From assembly GCF_001552735.1 (NCBI RefSeq), contig NZ_BCRT01000022.1, forward strand, positions 46,706 through 110,705: 64,000 nt of DNA, in the 5' to 3' direction. The notes under the pieces were generated by a model. The model was not told the origin of the DNA, did not search any database, and saw only the letters and a list, made by a program, of their open reading frames with translations. The stretch's first letter is position 1; every line of letters starts with the position of its first letter. Origin of the DNA: Sanguibacter suarezii NBRC 16159 (GTDB taxonomy: Bacteria > Actinomycetota > Actinomycetes > Actinomycetales > Cellulomonadaceae). The position numbers and the translations under genes are program-made. Positions 57,339 through 64,000 of this stretch are shown piece after piece.

Positions 57339-57995
57339 ATGAACGTTCGCAACCGCACCTCGTACACGATCACAGGTGTTGCCGTGCTCGCACTGCTCGG
57401 GCTGTCCGCCTGTAGCAACGACGACGACAGCACAGACAGCTCGTCAGCAGCGGCTACCACCGAGGAGTCGATGGAGAGCGAAGACACCATGGCAGACCCG
57501 GCTGCGAACCTCGTGGGCACCGAGTGCGAGGCCTACGCCGCCGCTGTCCCTGAAGGACCAGGATCGATCGAGGGGATGTCGACCTCCTCGGTGACCGAGG
57601 CAGCCTCGAACAACCCGATGCTCACCACCCTCACCGCCGCGGTGAGCGGTCAGCTCAACCCGGACGTCAACCTCGTGGAGACCCTCGACGGCGGAGAGTT
57701 CACGGTCTTCGCACCGGTCGACGACGCCTTTGCGCAGATCGACGCAGCGACGATCGAGGGTCTGAAGACAGACTCGGACACGCTGACCAAGATCCTCACC
57801 TACCACGTGGTCCCCGGCCAGCTCACCCCCGACGAGGTCACCGGTGACCAGACCACCGTCGAGGGCGGGACCGTCACGGTCACCGGTTCCGGCGACGACC
57901 TCATGGTCAACGACGCCCAGGTGCTCTGCGGTGGCGTGATGACCGACAACGCCACGGTCTACCTCATCGACTCGGTCCTCATGCCGACGTCCTGA
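57339..57995 (+). CDS. Fasciclin-domain lipoprotein, MPT70/MPT83-like
   Basis: 218 aa. Lipoprotein signal [17 protein letters not shown], a Ser/Thr/acidic linker, then one fasciclin (FAS1) domain from about residue 75: [39 protein letters not shown] and a C-terminal [11 protein letters not shown]. Cell-surface, adhesive-type fold. In mycobacteria MPT70 and MPT83 have the same architecture and are controlled by SigK, and here sigK-rskA lies next door. Confidence 0.92.
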   Translation: MNVRNRTSYTITGVAVLALLGLSACSNDDDSTDSSSAAATTEESMESEDTMADPAANLVGTECEAYAAAVPEGPGSIEGMSTSSVTEAASNNPMLTTLTAAVSGQLNPDVNLVETLDGGEFTVFAPVDDAFAQIDAATIEGLKTDSDTLTKILTYHVVPGQLTPDEVTGDQTTVEGGTVTVTGSGDDLMVNDAQVLCGGVMTDNATVYLIDSVLMPTS

Positions 57996-58012
57996 CACCA
58001 GCCCCCCCGGGC

Positions 58013-58047
58013 ACAGGTCCGCTCCCGCCTGGGGAGCGGGCCTGTGT
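58013..58047. terminator. Bidirectional terminator between fasciclin gene and rskA
   Basis: A 15-bp stem (58013-58027 with 58033-58047, one G-U pair) and a 5-nt loop. Flanking GGGCAC/GTGCCC can extend it. It lies between convergent genes. Confidence 0.7.
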
Positions 58048-58128
58048 CGTGCCCGGGCCCGCTCGTGCGCAGCGGTCCGACGACGTGCGCCAGCTCAGGG
58101 GGGCCGCGGGTGAGGTCTCGTGCGCCGG

Positions 58129-58875
58129 TCAGGTCTCGACGGCGACGAGAGGCTCGGAGGTCGGCTGGTCAGACCCTCCGGCCGGTTCGAGCGTCACGGC
58201 CAGCGTGGTCCCGGCAGGCGCCTCGAGCAGCGCCGTCGCCGACCCGTCGACGGGATGGATGAGACCGGCGGAGCTGATGGTGTCCCCGCTGATCGCCCAG
58301 AGCTGGTAGTCGTGGCCGTCACCGGGGTCGGCCATGCCGGAGGCGGCGAGCATGACGTGGCCGGCCGAGACGAGGGCGCTCACCTCACCACCACCGTCCA
58401 TCTCAGCGGTGAGGACCTGGGCGTCGGGGTCGGCGAGCATCTGGGCGATCGTGTCGGCCTCGGCCTGCAGCTCGCGCTGGGTCTGCTGGGACTGGATCGC
58501 GATCGTCGTCGGGATCGCGACGGCGACCACCACGGCCGCAGCCATGCCGAGGGCGGCCAGGCGGCGCCGCAGCGGGTGGGCGACGGGACGGTGGGAGGTC
58601 CGGGTCACCGGCCGGGGGGACGGCGCGGCGCCGGTGGCGCTCGCGGTCTCGGTGCTGTGCCTCGCGTCCGCGGCGACGCGGGTGAGCACCTGGTCGCGCA
58701 GCGAGGTCGGCGGACGCTCGTCGACGGTGAATGCCGCGACCACCTCCCGGTACTCGTCGAGCTCGCGTCGAGCGTCCGGGTCGGCGGCGAGCAGGCGCTC
58801 CACGGCGTGCCGGTCGGTGTCGTCCACGGCATCGAGGGCGTAGGAGGGCAGGAGGTCGTGGTCGTCGTCAGCCAT
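58129..58875 (-). CDS. rskA: RskA-type anti-sigma factor
   Basis: 248 aa. Cytoplasmic N-terminal sigma-binding helices (LLPSYALDAVDDTDRHAVERLL), no zinc HxxxCxxC motif. One membrane helix (about 105-126, AALGMAAAVVVAVAIP) and an extracytoplasmic RskA domain (GHVMLAASGMADPGDGHDYQ, LWAISGDTISSAGLI). It should hold SigK at the membrane until proteolysed. It overlaps sigK by 8 bases. Confidence 0.92.
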   Translation of the reverse strand: MADDDHDLLPSYALDAVDDTDRHAVERLLAADPDARRELDEYREVVAAFTVDERPPTSLRDQVLTRVAADARHSTETASATGAAPSPRPVTRTSHRPVAHPLRRRLAALGMAAAVVVAVAIPTTIAIQSQQTQRELQAEADTIAQMLADPDAQVLTAEMDGGGEVSALVSAGHVMLAASGMADPGDGHDYQLWAISGDTISSAGLIHPVDGSATALLEAPAGTTLAVTLEPAGGSDQPTSEPLVAVET

Positions 58876-59449
58876 GGTCCACCCCCAGGCACGTGCGAAG
58901 TCGGATGAGCCCGTCACGGATGCGGCTCTTGATCGTGGGCAACGAGGCGCCGAGGTCTTCAGCGACCTCACGATAGGTGCGGTCGCCGTAGTAGGCCCGT
59001 AGCACGGCATCACGCTGGGTCTGCGTCAACGACCCCAGGCAGCGTCGCACGCCCGCGGCCTCGAGCCGTTGCTCGACATGCTCCACTACGACGTCGTACT
59101 GCGCGGTCGCACCGGACTGGTCCATGTCCCGCTGGTCGCGGTGACGGCGTGCCTGCTCCGAGCGCACCCGGTCGACCGCACGGCGTCGGGCGAGCGTGAC
59201 GACCCAGGTGCGGGCGGAGCCGCGCGCCGGGTCGAAGCGCGCAGCGGTCTGCCAGAGCTCGACCATCACGTCTTGGGTCACCTCTGCCGCGTGGTCCGGA
59301 TCGCGCAGGACCGCCAGGGCTGTGCCGTATGCGGCGGGGGACAACGCGTCGTAGACGGGAGCGAACGTGTCTGCAGTGCCCGTGGCGCAGGCGATCAGCG
59401 CTGCGTCTAGGGCGTCGGGTCCACTCGTCCTGGCGGTTGCCACGCGCAC
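58868..59449 (-). CDS. sigK: ECF sigma factor SigK
   Basis: 193 aa. Region 2 with DPDHAAEVTQDVMVELWQTA and GSARTWVVTLARRRAVDRVR, region 4 with LTQTQRDAVLRAYYGDRTYREVAEDL and LPTIKSRIRDGLIRL. It directs polymerase to SigK-type promoters, here its own and the fasciclin gene's. The GTG at 59449 is used. A second GTG six bases inside is possible. Confidence 0.92.
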   Translation of the reverse strand: MRVATARTSGPDALDAALIACATGTADTFAPVYDALSPAAYGTALAVLRDPDHAAEVTQDVMVELWQTAARFDPARGSARTWVVTLARRRAVDRVRSEQARRHRDQRDMDQSGATAQYDVVVEHVEQRLEAAGVRRCLGSLTQTQRDAVLRAYYGDRTYREVAEDLGASLPTIKSRIRDGLIRLRTCLGVDHG

Positions 59450-59504
59450 AAGTCTGCCTCAGGTCCTGGTGCTGTGCGTCCCCGACGGGTGCCGGGGCAT
59501 CTAT

Positions 59505-59532
59505 GGTTCGACGCGGGCAGCCGCAGGGATGG
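59505..59532 (-). promoter_or_regulatory. SigK-type autoregulatory promoter
   Basis: On the minus strand: CCATCC (59532-59527), 16-base spacer, CGAACC (59510-59505), 55 bases from the sigK start. Both hexamers are identical to those before the fasciclin gene. Confidence 0.72.
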
Positions 59533-59570
59533 GGCGGCGCCCTGTGGCGTGCCTCACGGGTTGCCCGCGC

Positions 59571-60860
59571 TCACGCGAGCGGGCCGGTTTGCCCGGCCGG
59601 CGCCGGCTCGTGGAGGCGCTGGGGGAGGTGCCTGCGCCAGCTGGAGACGACGACGGCGAGGCAGCCGAGCGCGATCACCGCGCCGGCGGTGAACATCTGC
59701 GGGTACGTCCACCTGCCGGCGAGCGCTGCGAGCAGCACCGGGACGAAGAAGCCGACGTAGGCGAGGGAGTAGAACACCGCGACGACGCCGGCGAGTCCGT
59801 CCGGGTCGGCGATCCGCTGCGCCTCCATGAGCCCCGAGACGAGCAGCAGACCGTAGGCCGAGCCGAGCGCGGCCGCCGCGACGAGCGTGGCGAGGATGCT
59901 CAGCGTGGCCGAGGCCCACACCGCCAGCAGCATCCCGGCCACCGTCACCACGAGGGCGACGGCCACCGCGCGAGAGCTGTGCGGGGTGTCCACCCGCTTG
60001 GCGAGCTGCTGGGTGATGAAGCCGCACCCGAGCCCGATGAAGCAGAGCAGCCCCGAGAACGCCGTCTCGTAGCCGGGGAGCTGGTGGGCCACGAGGGTGG
60101 GCAGGATCGCGTAGGCGCTCGCGGCGACGCCGAACACCCACGGTGACGCGGGGACCACGACGAGCAGGAACCGGCGGTGGCGGGCTGCCGGGACGCGCAG
60201 GTCGTCGCGCAGCCGTCCGGGGGTGAGGGTGCGCGGCCGGGTCTCGGGGACGGAGAGCATGAGGGTGGACAGCGCGAGGGTGATGACGATGTTGACCACG
60301 TAGGGCAGGGCCGTCGGCGCGGGGCCGAACTGGGCCAGGGCCGCGGCGACGGCCGCACCGAGGCCGAAGCCCGCAGTCAGGGCGAGGGAGGCGCGGCGTG
60401 CGCCGAGGCCGTCGTCGGCGGAGTCTTCGAAGGGCGGCTGGGAGAGCTCCTTGACCCAGCTCGTCCCCACCGCCATGACGAGGCCGAGCGCGATCCCGGA
60501 GAGCACCCGCCCGGCGTAGAGCAGGGTCGGGATGTGCGGCCCGAGGGCGAGCAGGGCGCTGCCGGCGATGGCGATGAGGGGTGCGGGCAGCATGAGCGGA
60601 CGGCGCCCGTACCGGTCCGAGAGCGGACCGCCGATGAGCAGCGCGGGGACGATCCCCAGCACGTACGCGCCGAGCAGGGCGTTGACCGCGAGGGAGCCGA
60701 GGCCTTCGTGGCGGTACATGACCAGCAGCGGGGTGAACTCGTTGCCGCCCCATGCGACGGCGAAGAGCCCGCCGCAGGCGCGCAGCCAGGGCTGGGCCAT
60801 CGGTCGGCGAGTGCGCGGTGACGCGGTGCGGGCGGGCTCGACGGTGGTGGCGGCAGTCAT
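59571..60860 (-). CDS. MFS transporter
   Basis: 429 aa with about 12 helices. The loop 2-3 motif GGPLSDRYGRRPLML and RVLSGIALGLVMAVGTSWVKEL are typical of MFS drug/metabolite transporters. The N-terminus is a 25-residue Thr/Arg-rich segment. The ATG overlaps the gntR stop (ATGA), so the regulator probably controls it. Substrate unknown. Confidence 0.9.
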   Translation of the reverse strand: MTAATTVEPARTASPRTRRPMAQPWLRACGGLFAVAWGGNEFTPLLVMYRHEGLGSLAVNALLGAYVLGIVPALLIGGPLSDRYGRRPLMLPAPLIAIAGSALLALGPHIPTLLYAGRVLSGIALGLVMAVGTSWVKELSQPPFEDSADDGLGARRASLALTAGFGLGAAVAAALAQFGPAPTALPYVVNIVITLALSTLMLSVPETRPRTLTPGRLRDDLRVPAARHRRFLLVVVPASPWVFGVAASAYAILPTLVAHQLPGYETAFSGLLCFIGLGCGFITQQLAKRVDTPHSSRAVAVALVVTVAGMLLAVWASATLSILATLVAAAALGSAYGLLLVSGLMEAQRIADPDGLAGVVAVFYSLAYVGFFVPVLLAALAGRWTYPQMFTAGAVIALGCLAVVVSSWRRHLPQRLHEPAPAGQTGPLA

Positions 60861-61540
60861 CGCAGCAGGTCCCGGTGGATGTCGTTCATGTGCGCGCCGA
60901 GCGCCTCGGCGAAGCCGGCGGCGTCCTGGTCGGCGATGAGGGCGGCGAGGGCGGTGTGCTGGGCGACGATCGCCTGGAGCTGACCGTCGCGCGCTCGCAC
61001 CGAGCGGGCGGTCATCCGGTGCTGACGGTCCCGCAGCGTCCGGTACACCTCCCGCAGGATCGAGTTGTCGCCGGCGTCGACGATGCCCTGGTGGAAGTCG
61101 ACGTCGGCCCGGGCGAAGGCGGCCAGGTCGCCCGCCGCGGCGGCGCGGTCCTGGGCGGCGACGACCTCGCGCAGGTGCGCGGCGAGCCGTGCGGCGTCGT
61201 CGCCGTGCCGGACGACCTTGGCGACCGCTGCGGACTCGATCACCTGACGGGCCTCGACCACCTCGGCGATCTCGCCGGGCTGGACCGGGCGTACCAGGGC
61301 CCCGCGCTTGGGGAAGAGGTCCATCCACCCCTCGGCCTGCAGCCGGAGGAAGGCCTCGCGCACCGGGGTGCGGCTGACGCCGAGCTCGTCGGCGATCTGT
61401 CCCTCGCTGATGAGGGTGCCGCCCGGCAGCGTCCCGTCGAGGATCCGTTCGTGCAGGAGGGCGTGCGCGCGGTCTGCGGCGGAGGCCGGGGGCGGGGTAC
61501 GCGGGGTGCTGGCCCCGGGGGAGTAGTTGTCACCGGTCAC
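60857..61540 (-). CDS. GntR-family regulator, FadR/FCD type
   Basis: 227 aa. Winged helix LHERILDGTLPGGTLISEG and ELGVSRTPVREAFLRLQAEG. A C-terminal all-helical FCD domain carries likely metal ligands (DVDFHQGIVDAG, late His in AQHTALAALI and GAHMNDIHR). It binds an organic acid or similar effector and is first in an operon with the MFS gene. GTG at 61540 is the probable start. The frame extends to a TTG at 61594. Confidence 0.88.
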   Translation of the reverse strand: MTGDNYSPGASTPRTPPPASAADRAHALLHERILDGTLPGGTLISEGQIADELGVSRTPVREAFLRLQAEGWMDLFPKRGALVRPVQPGEIAEVVEARQVIESAAVAKVVRHGDDAARLAAHLREVVAAQDRAAAAGDLAAFARADVDFHQGIVDAGDNSILREVYRTLRDRQHRMTARSVRARDGQLQAIVAQHTALAALIADQDAAGFAEALGAHMNDIHRDLLR

Positions 61541-61606
61541 AGCGGGCGGCCCTGGAGCATGGGAGGACTTCTTTCGATCGCACCATAGATACAAGTTGCA
61601 TCTTAG

Positions 61607-61621
61607 ACCTGCTGATCAGGT
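61607..61621. promoter_or_regulatory. Inverted repeat upstream of the gntR-MFS operon
   Basis: ACCTG-ctgat-CAGGT, a perfect 5-bp inverted repeat 67 bases before the GntR start. A TTGTATCTAT stretch next to it on the minus strand may contain the -10. Confidence 0.3.
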
Positions 61622-61685
61622 GCAGTGATCCGGGGGATCGGCGATGCCCGCCTGTGGACCAGCCCGGGACGTCAGCGGCGCCGCC

Positions 61686-61691
61686 TACAGT
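61686..61691 (+). promoter_or_regulatory. Candidate -10 for a leaderless recQ mRNA
   Basis: TACAGT ends six bases before the GTG at 61698. This favours that GTG over an in-frame ATG at 61644. Confidence 0.45.
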
Positions 61692-61697
61692 GGGCAG

Positions 61698-63563
61698 GTG
61701 ACTTCGCTCGATGTAACCCCGCCGCCCGCCGCCTCCGACGCCCCTCTCAGTGCGCTCGACGTGCTGCGCTCGGTCTTCGGCTACGACGCCTTCCGCGGTG
61801 ACCAGGCGGAGATCATCGCGACCGTCATCGAGGGCGGGGATGCGCTGGTGCTCATGCCGACCGGTGGTGGAAAGTCCCTGTGCTACCAGGTGCCGGCCCT
61901 CGTGCGGCCCGGCGTCGGCGTCGTCGTCTCCCCGCTCATCGCCCTCATGCAGGACCAGGTCGACGCGCTGTCTGCGCTCGGGGTGCGTGCCGGCTTCCTC
62001 AACTCCACCCAGATGCCCCACGAGCGCCGGGCTGTCGAGGACGCCTTCCTCGACGGGACGCTCGACCTCCTCTATCTCGCCCCCGAGCGGCTGCGGGTGC
62101 CCGAGACCCTGGCCCTGCTCGACCGTGGCCAGGTGTCGCTGTTCGCGATCGACGAGGCGCACTGCGTCTCCCAGTGGGGGCACGACTTCCGTCCCGACTA
62201 CCTCCAGCTGTCCGTGCTGCACGAGCGCTGGCCGGACGTGCCGCGCATCGCGCTCACCGCGACGGCGACCGAGACCACCCACACCGAGATCGCCCGGCGG
62301 CTCCAGCTCACCGACGCCCGGCACTTCGTCGCCAGCTTCGACCGCCCCAACATCCAGTACCGCATCGCACCGAAGAACAACCCGAAGGCGCAGCTCCTCG
62401 AGCTGCTGCGCACCGAGCACCCCGGCGAGGCGGGGATCGTCTACTGCCTCTCCCGCAAGTCGGTCGAGCAGACGGCGGAGTACCTCGTCGCCCAGGGGAT
62501 CCCGGCGCTGCCCTATCACGCGGGTCTCGGGGCCCAGGTGCGTGCCGCCAACCAGTCGCGCTTCCTGCGCGAGGACGGCCTCGTCATGGTCGCGACCATC
62601 GCCTTCGGCATGGGGATCGACAAGCCGGACGTGCGCTTCGTCGCCCACCTCGACCTGCCCAAGTCCGTGGAGGGGTACTACCAGGAGACCGGCCGCGCCG
62701 GTCGTGACGGCGCGCCCTCCACCGCATGGCTCGCCTACGGCCTGGCCGACGTCGTCCAGCAGCGCCGCATGATCGACACCTCCGAGGGCGACGCCGCGCA
62801 CCGGCGCAAGCTCTCCGCTCACCTGGACGCCATGCTCGGGCTGTGCGAGACGGTGGAGTGCCGCCGCGTGCAGCTGCTGGCCTACTTCGGCCAGGTCAGC
62901 GCGCCGTGCGGCAACTGCGACACCTGCCTCGCGCCGCCGCAGACCTGGGACGGGACGGTCGCGGCGCAGAAGTTCCTCTCGACCGTGGTGCGCCTGGAAC
63001 GTGACCGCGGCCAGCGCTACGGCGCCGGACACCTCGTCGACATCCTGCTGGGGAAGGAGACCCCTCGGGTCACCCAGCTCGGCCATACGTCGCTGAGCAC
63101 CTTCGGCATCGGCGCCGACCTGTCCGACGGCGAGTGGCGCGGCGTCGTGCGCCAGCTGCTGGCCCGCGGTCTGCTCGGGGTGGACGGCGAGGGGTACGGG
63201 ACCCTCGAGCTCACCGAGGCGAGCGCCGAGGTGCTGTCCGGCGGCCGGCCGGTGATGCTGCGCCGGGAGGCCCCCAAGGCAGCCAAGGCCGCACGCACCC
63301 CACGATCAGGGGCTCGCGGCGGAAAGGCTGTGGTGGACCTGGACGGTTCTGCCGCTGCGGTCTTCGAACGGTTGAGGGCCTGGCGCGGTGCGACGGCCAA
63401 GGAGGCCGGGGTGCCGGCCTACGTCGTCTTCCACGACGCGACCCTTCGAGACATCGCCGTGCTCAGCCCGTCGACGCTCGACGAGCTCGGGACAGTCAGC
63501 GGTGTGGGGGCGGCCAAGCTTGAGAAGTTCGGGGCGGGCGTGCTCGAGGCAGTCGGCGGCTGA
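61698..63563 (+). CDS. recQ: ATP-dependent DNA helicase RecQ
   Basis: 621 aa superfamily 2 helicase (3' to 5') of recombination and fork repair. Walker [17 protein letters not shown] motif [19 protein letters not shown], motif [12 protein letters not shown]. Zinc-binding RQC region with CGNCDTC and a first Cys upstream. HRDC domain at the C-terminus ([25 protein letters not shown]). All three domains are complete. Confidence 0.95.
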   Translation: MTSLDVTPPPAASDAPLSALDVLRSVFGYDAFRGDQAEIIATVIEGGDALVLMPTGGGKSLCYQVPALVRPGVGVVVSPLIALMQDQVDALSALGVRAGFLNSTQMPHERRAVEDAFLDGTLDLLYLAPERLRVPETLALLDRGQVSLFAIDEAHCVSQWGHDFRPDYLQLSVLHERWPDVPRIALTATATETTHTEIARRLQLTDARHFVASFDRPNIQYRIAPKNNPKAQLLELLRTEHPGEAGIVYCLSRKSVEQTAEYLVAQGIPALPYHAGLGAQVRAANQSRFLREDGLVMVATIAFGMGIDKPDVRFVAHLDLPKSVEGYYQETGRAGRDGAPSTAWLAYGLADVVQQRRMIDTSEGDAAHRRKLSAHLDAMLGLCETVECRRVQLLAYFGQVSAPCGNCDTCLAPPQTWDGTVAAQKFLSTVVRLERDRGQRYGAGHLVDILLGKETPRVTQLGHTSLSTFGIGADLSDGEWRGVVRQLLARGLLGVDGEGYGTLELTEASAEVLSGGRPVMLRREAPKAAKAARTPRSGARGGKAVVDLDGSAAAVFERLRAWRGATAKEAGVPAYVVFHDATLRDIAVLSPSTLDELGTVSGVGAAKLEKFGAGVLEAVGG

Positions 63564-63692
63564 TCGTCGAGGCAACCGTGCCAGCGCGGAGAGGTCCAGA
63601 TCACACCCTCCCAAGATGCGGTGTTCCTGTGTCGTTGACAAGATCATTGTGCAAAGTCGCAGTTAAGCGGCCATGAACCAGGAGGTAGCGAC

Positions 63693-63953
63693 ATGGAACT
63701 CATCGGACTCATCATCTTCGGTGCAGTCATCGGAGCGCTCGCACGGCTGTTCATGAAGGGGTCGCAACCCATCGGGGTGCTGTGGACGATCATCCTCGGG
63801 GTGCTCGGTGCGCTGGTCGGCTACTGGCTTGCCGGCCTGCTGGGTGTTGAGGACACGGCCGGGATCGACTGGATCCGCTGGATCATCTCGATCGTCGTGT
63901 CGATCATCTTCATCTCCATCTATGTGGGGGCGACGAGCAAGAGCCGTCGCTGA
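63693..63953 (+). CDS. GlsB/YeaQ/YmgE-family small membrane protein
   Basis: 86 aa, three helices with glycine-zipper character: IGLIIFGAVIGALARLFMKG, WTIILGVLGALVGYWLAGLL, and a final WIISIVVSIIFISIYVG. Members are stress-induced transglycosylase-associated membrane proteins of unclear mechanism. The ATG has AGGAGG upstream. A TTGACA hexamer at 63635-63640 may be its -35, but no good -10 follows. Confidence 0.9.
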   Translation: MELIGLIIFGAVIGALARLFMKGSQPIGVLWTIILGVLGALVGYWLAGLLGVEDTAGIDWIRWIISIVVSIIFISIYVGATSKSRR

Positions 63954-63982
63954 CGCACCCGCAGACAGACCACATGACGTGC

Positions 63983-64000
63983 GGTGCCCACCGGGGCACC
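63983..64000 (+). terminator. Hairpin at the window end
   Basis: GGTGCCC and GGGCACC form a 7-bp stem with a 4-nt loop, 30 bases after the small membrane protein gene. The window ends here, so any T-run is not visible. Confidence 0.55.

Overview
The window is a single very GC-rich chromosomal segment, read as a member of the Actinomycetota. The order Micrococcales, near Cellulomonas, Sanguibacter or Oerskovia, is the best guess. The reasons are the GC-rich codon use, frequent GTG starts, many 4-base ATGA/GTGA gene overlaps, a mycothiol-dependent dehydrogenase, a SigK/RskA pair, an FprA-type ferredoxin reductase, menaquinone (not ubiquinone) genes and a GH6 cellulase. The genus is inference. 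I see no rRNA, prophage, insertion sequence or CRISPR array.

Bases 1-26775 form a respiratory and menaquinone block. It holds the end of menC, then menD, an HtrA-type protease, menF (reverse) and menG. A GH6 cellulase lipoprotein points leftward. A long operon follows: menJ-like reductase, all fourteen complex I genes nuoA to nuoN in canonical order, then a polyprenyl diphosphate synthase. Together these make the quinone head group, prenyl tail, methylation and side-chain reduction, plus the enzyme that reduces the quinone. A CRP/GlxR-like palindrome lies in the divergent region upstream of menJ-nuo.

Bases 26877-30793 carry a signalling module without a visible kinase: PP2C phosphatase, a zinc-knuckle/FHA protein, an FHA-like/winged-helix protein and a small LpqN-like protein. 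Bases 30959-35865 hold fprA, htpX, a Cof-type phosphatase, yajQ and rarD. Bases 36030-37876 hold tRNA-Tyr, tRNA-Thr, tRNA-Met, rpmG and the two-gene MaoC dehydratase hadA/hadB. This arrangement is conserved in actinobacteria.

Bases 37949-42069 look like an accessory insert between hadB and murB: an inverted repeat cluster, a LacI regulator, two tandem palindromic operators and two MFS transporters. Bases 43285-47395 contain a DHFR-like reductase, two alpha/beta hydrolases and a YtrA-type GntR regulator with its membrane partner and a 20-bp palindrome.

Bases 47368-52278 are a leftward operon: mscR, an MBL hydrolase, a DapB-like dehydrogenase, a histidine phosphatase and a type II NADH dehydrogenase. 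Bases 52526-57227 hold an ABC exporter with two permeases and a NarL-type two-component system. Bases 57260-59532 form a compact SigK regulon: a fasciclin lipoprotein facing rskA and sigK, with near-identical SigK-type promoters before both. The right end holds an MFS/GntR pair, recQ and a small GlsB/YeaQ-type membrane protein.
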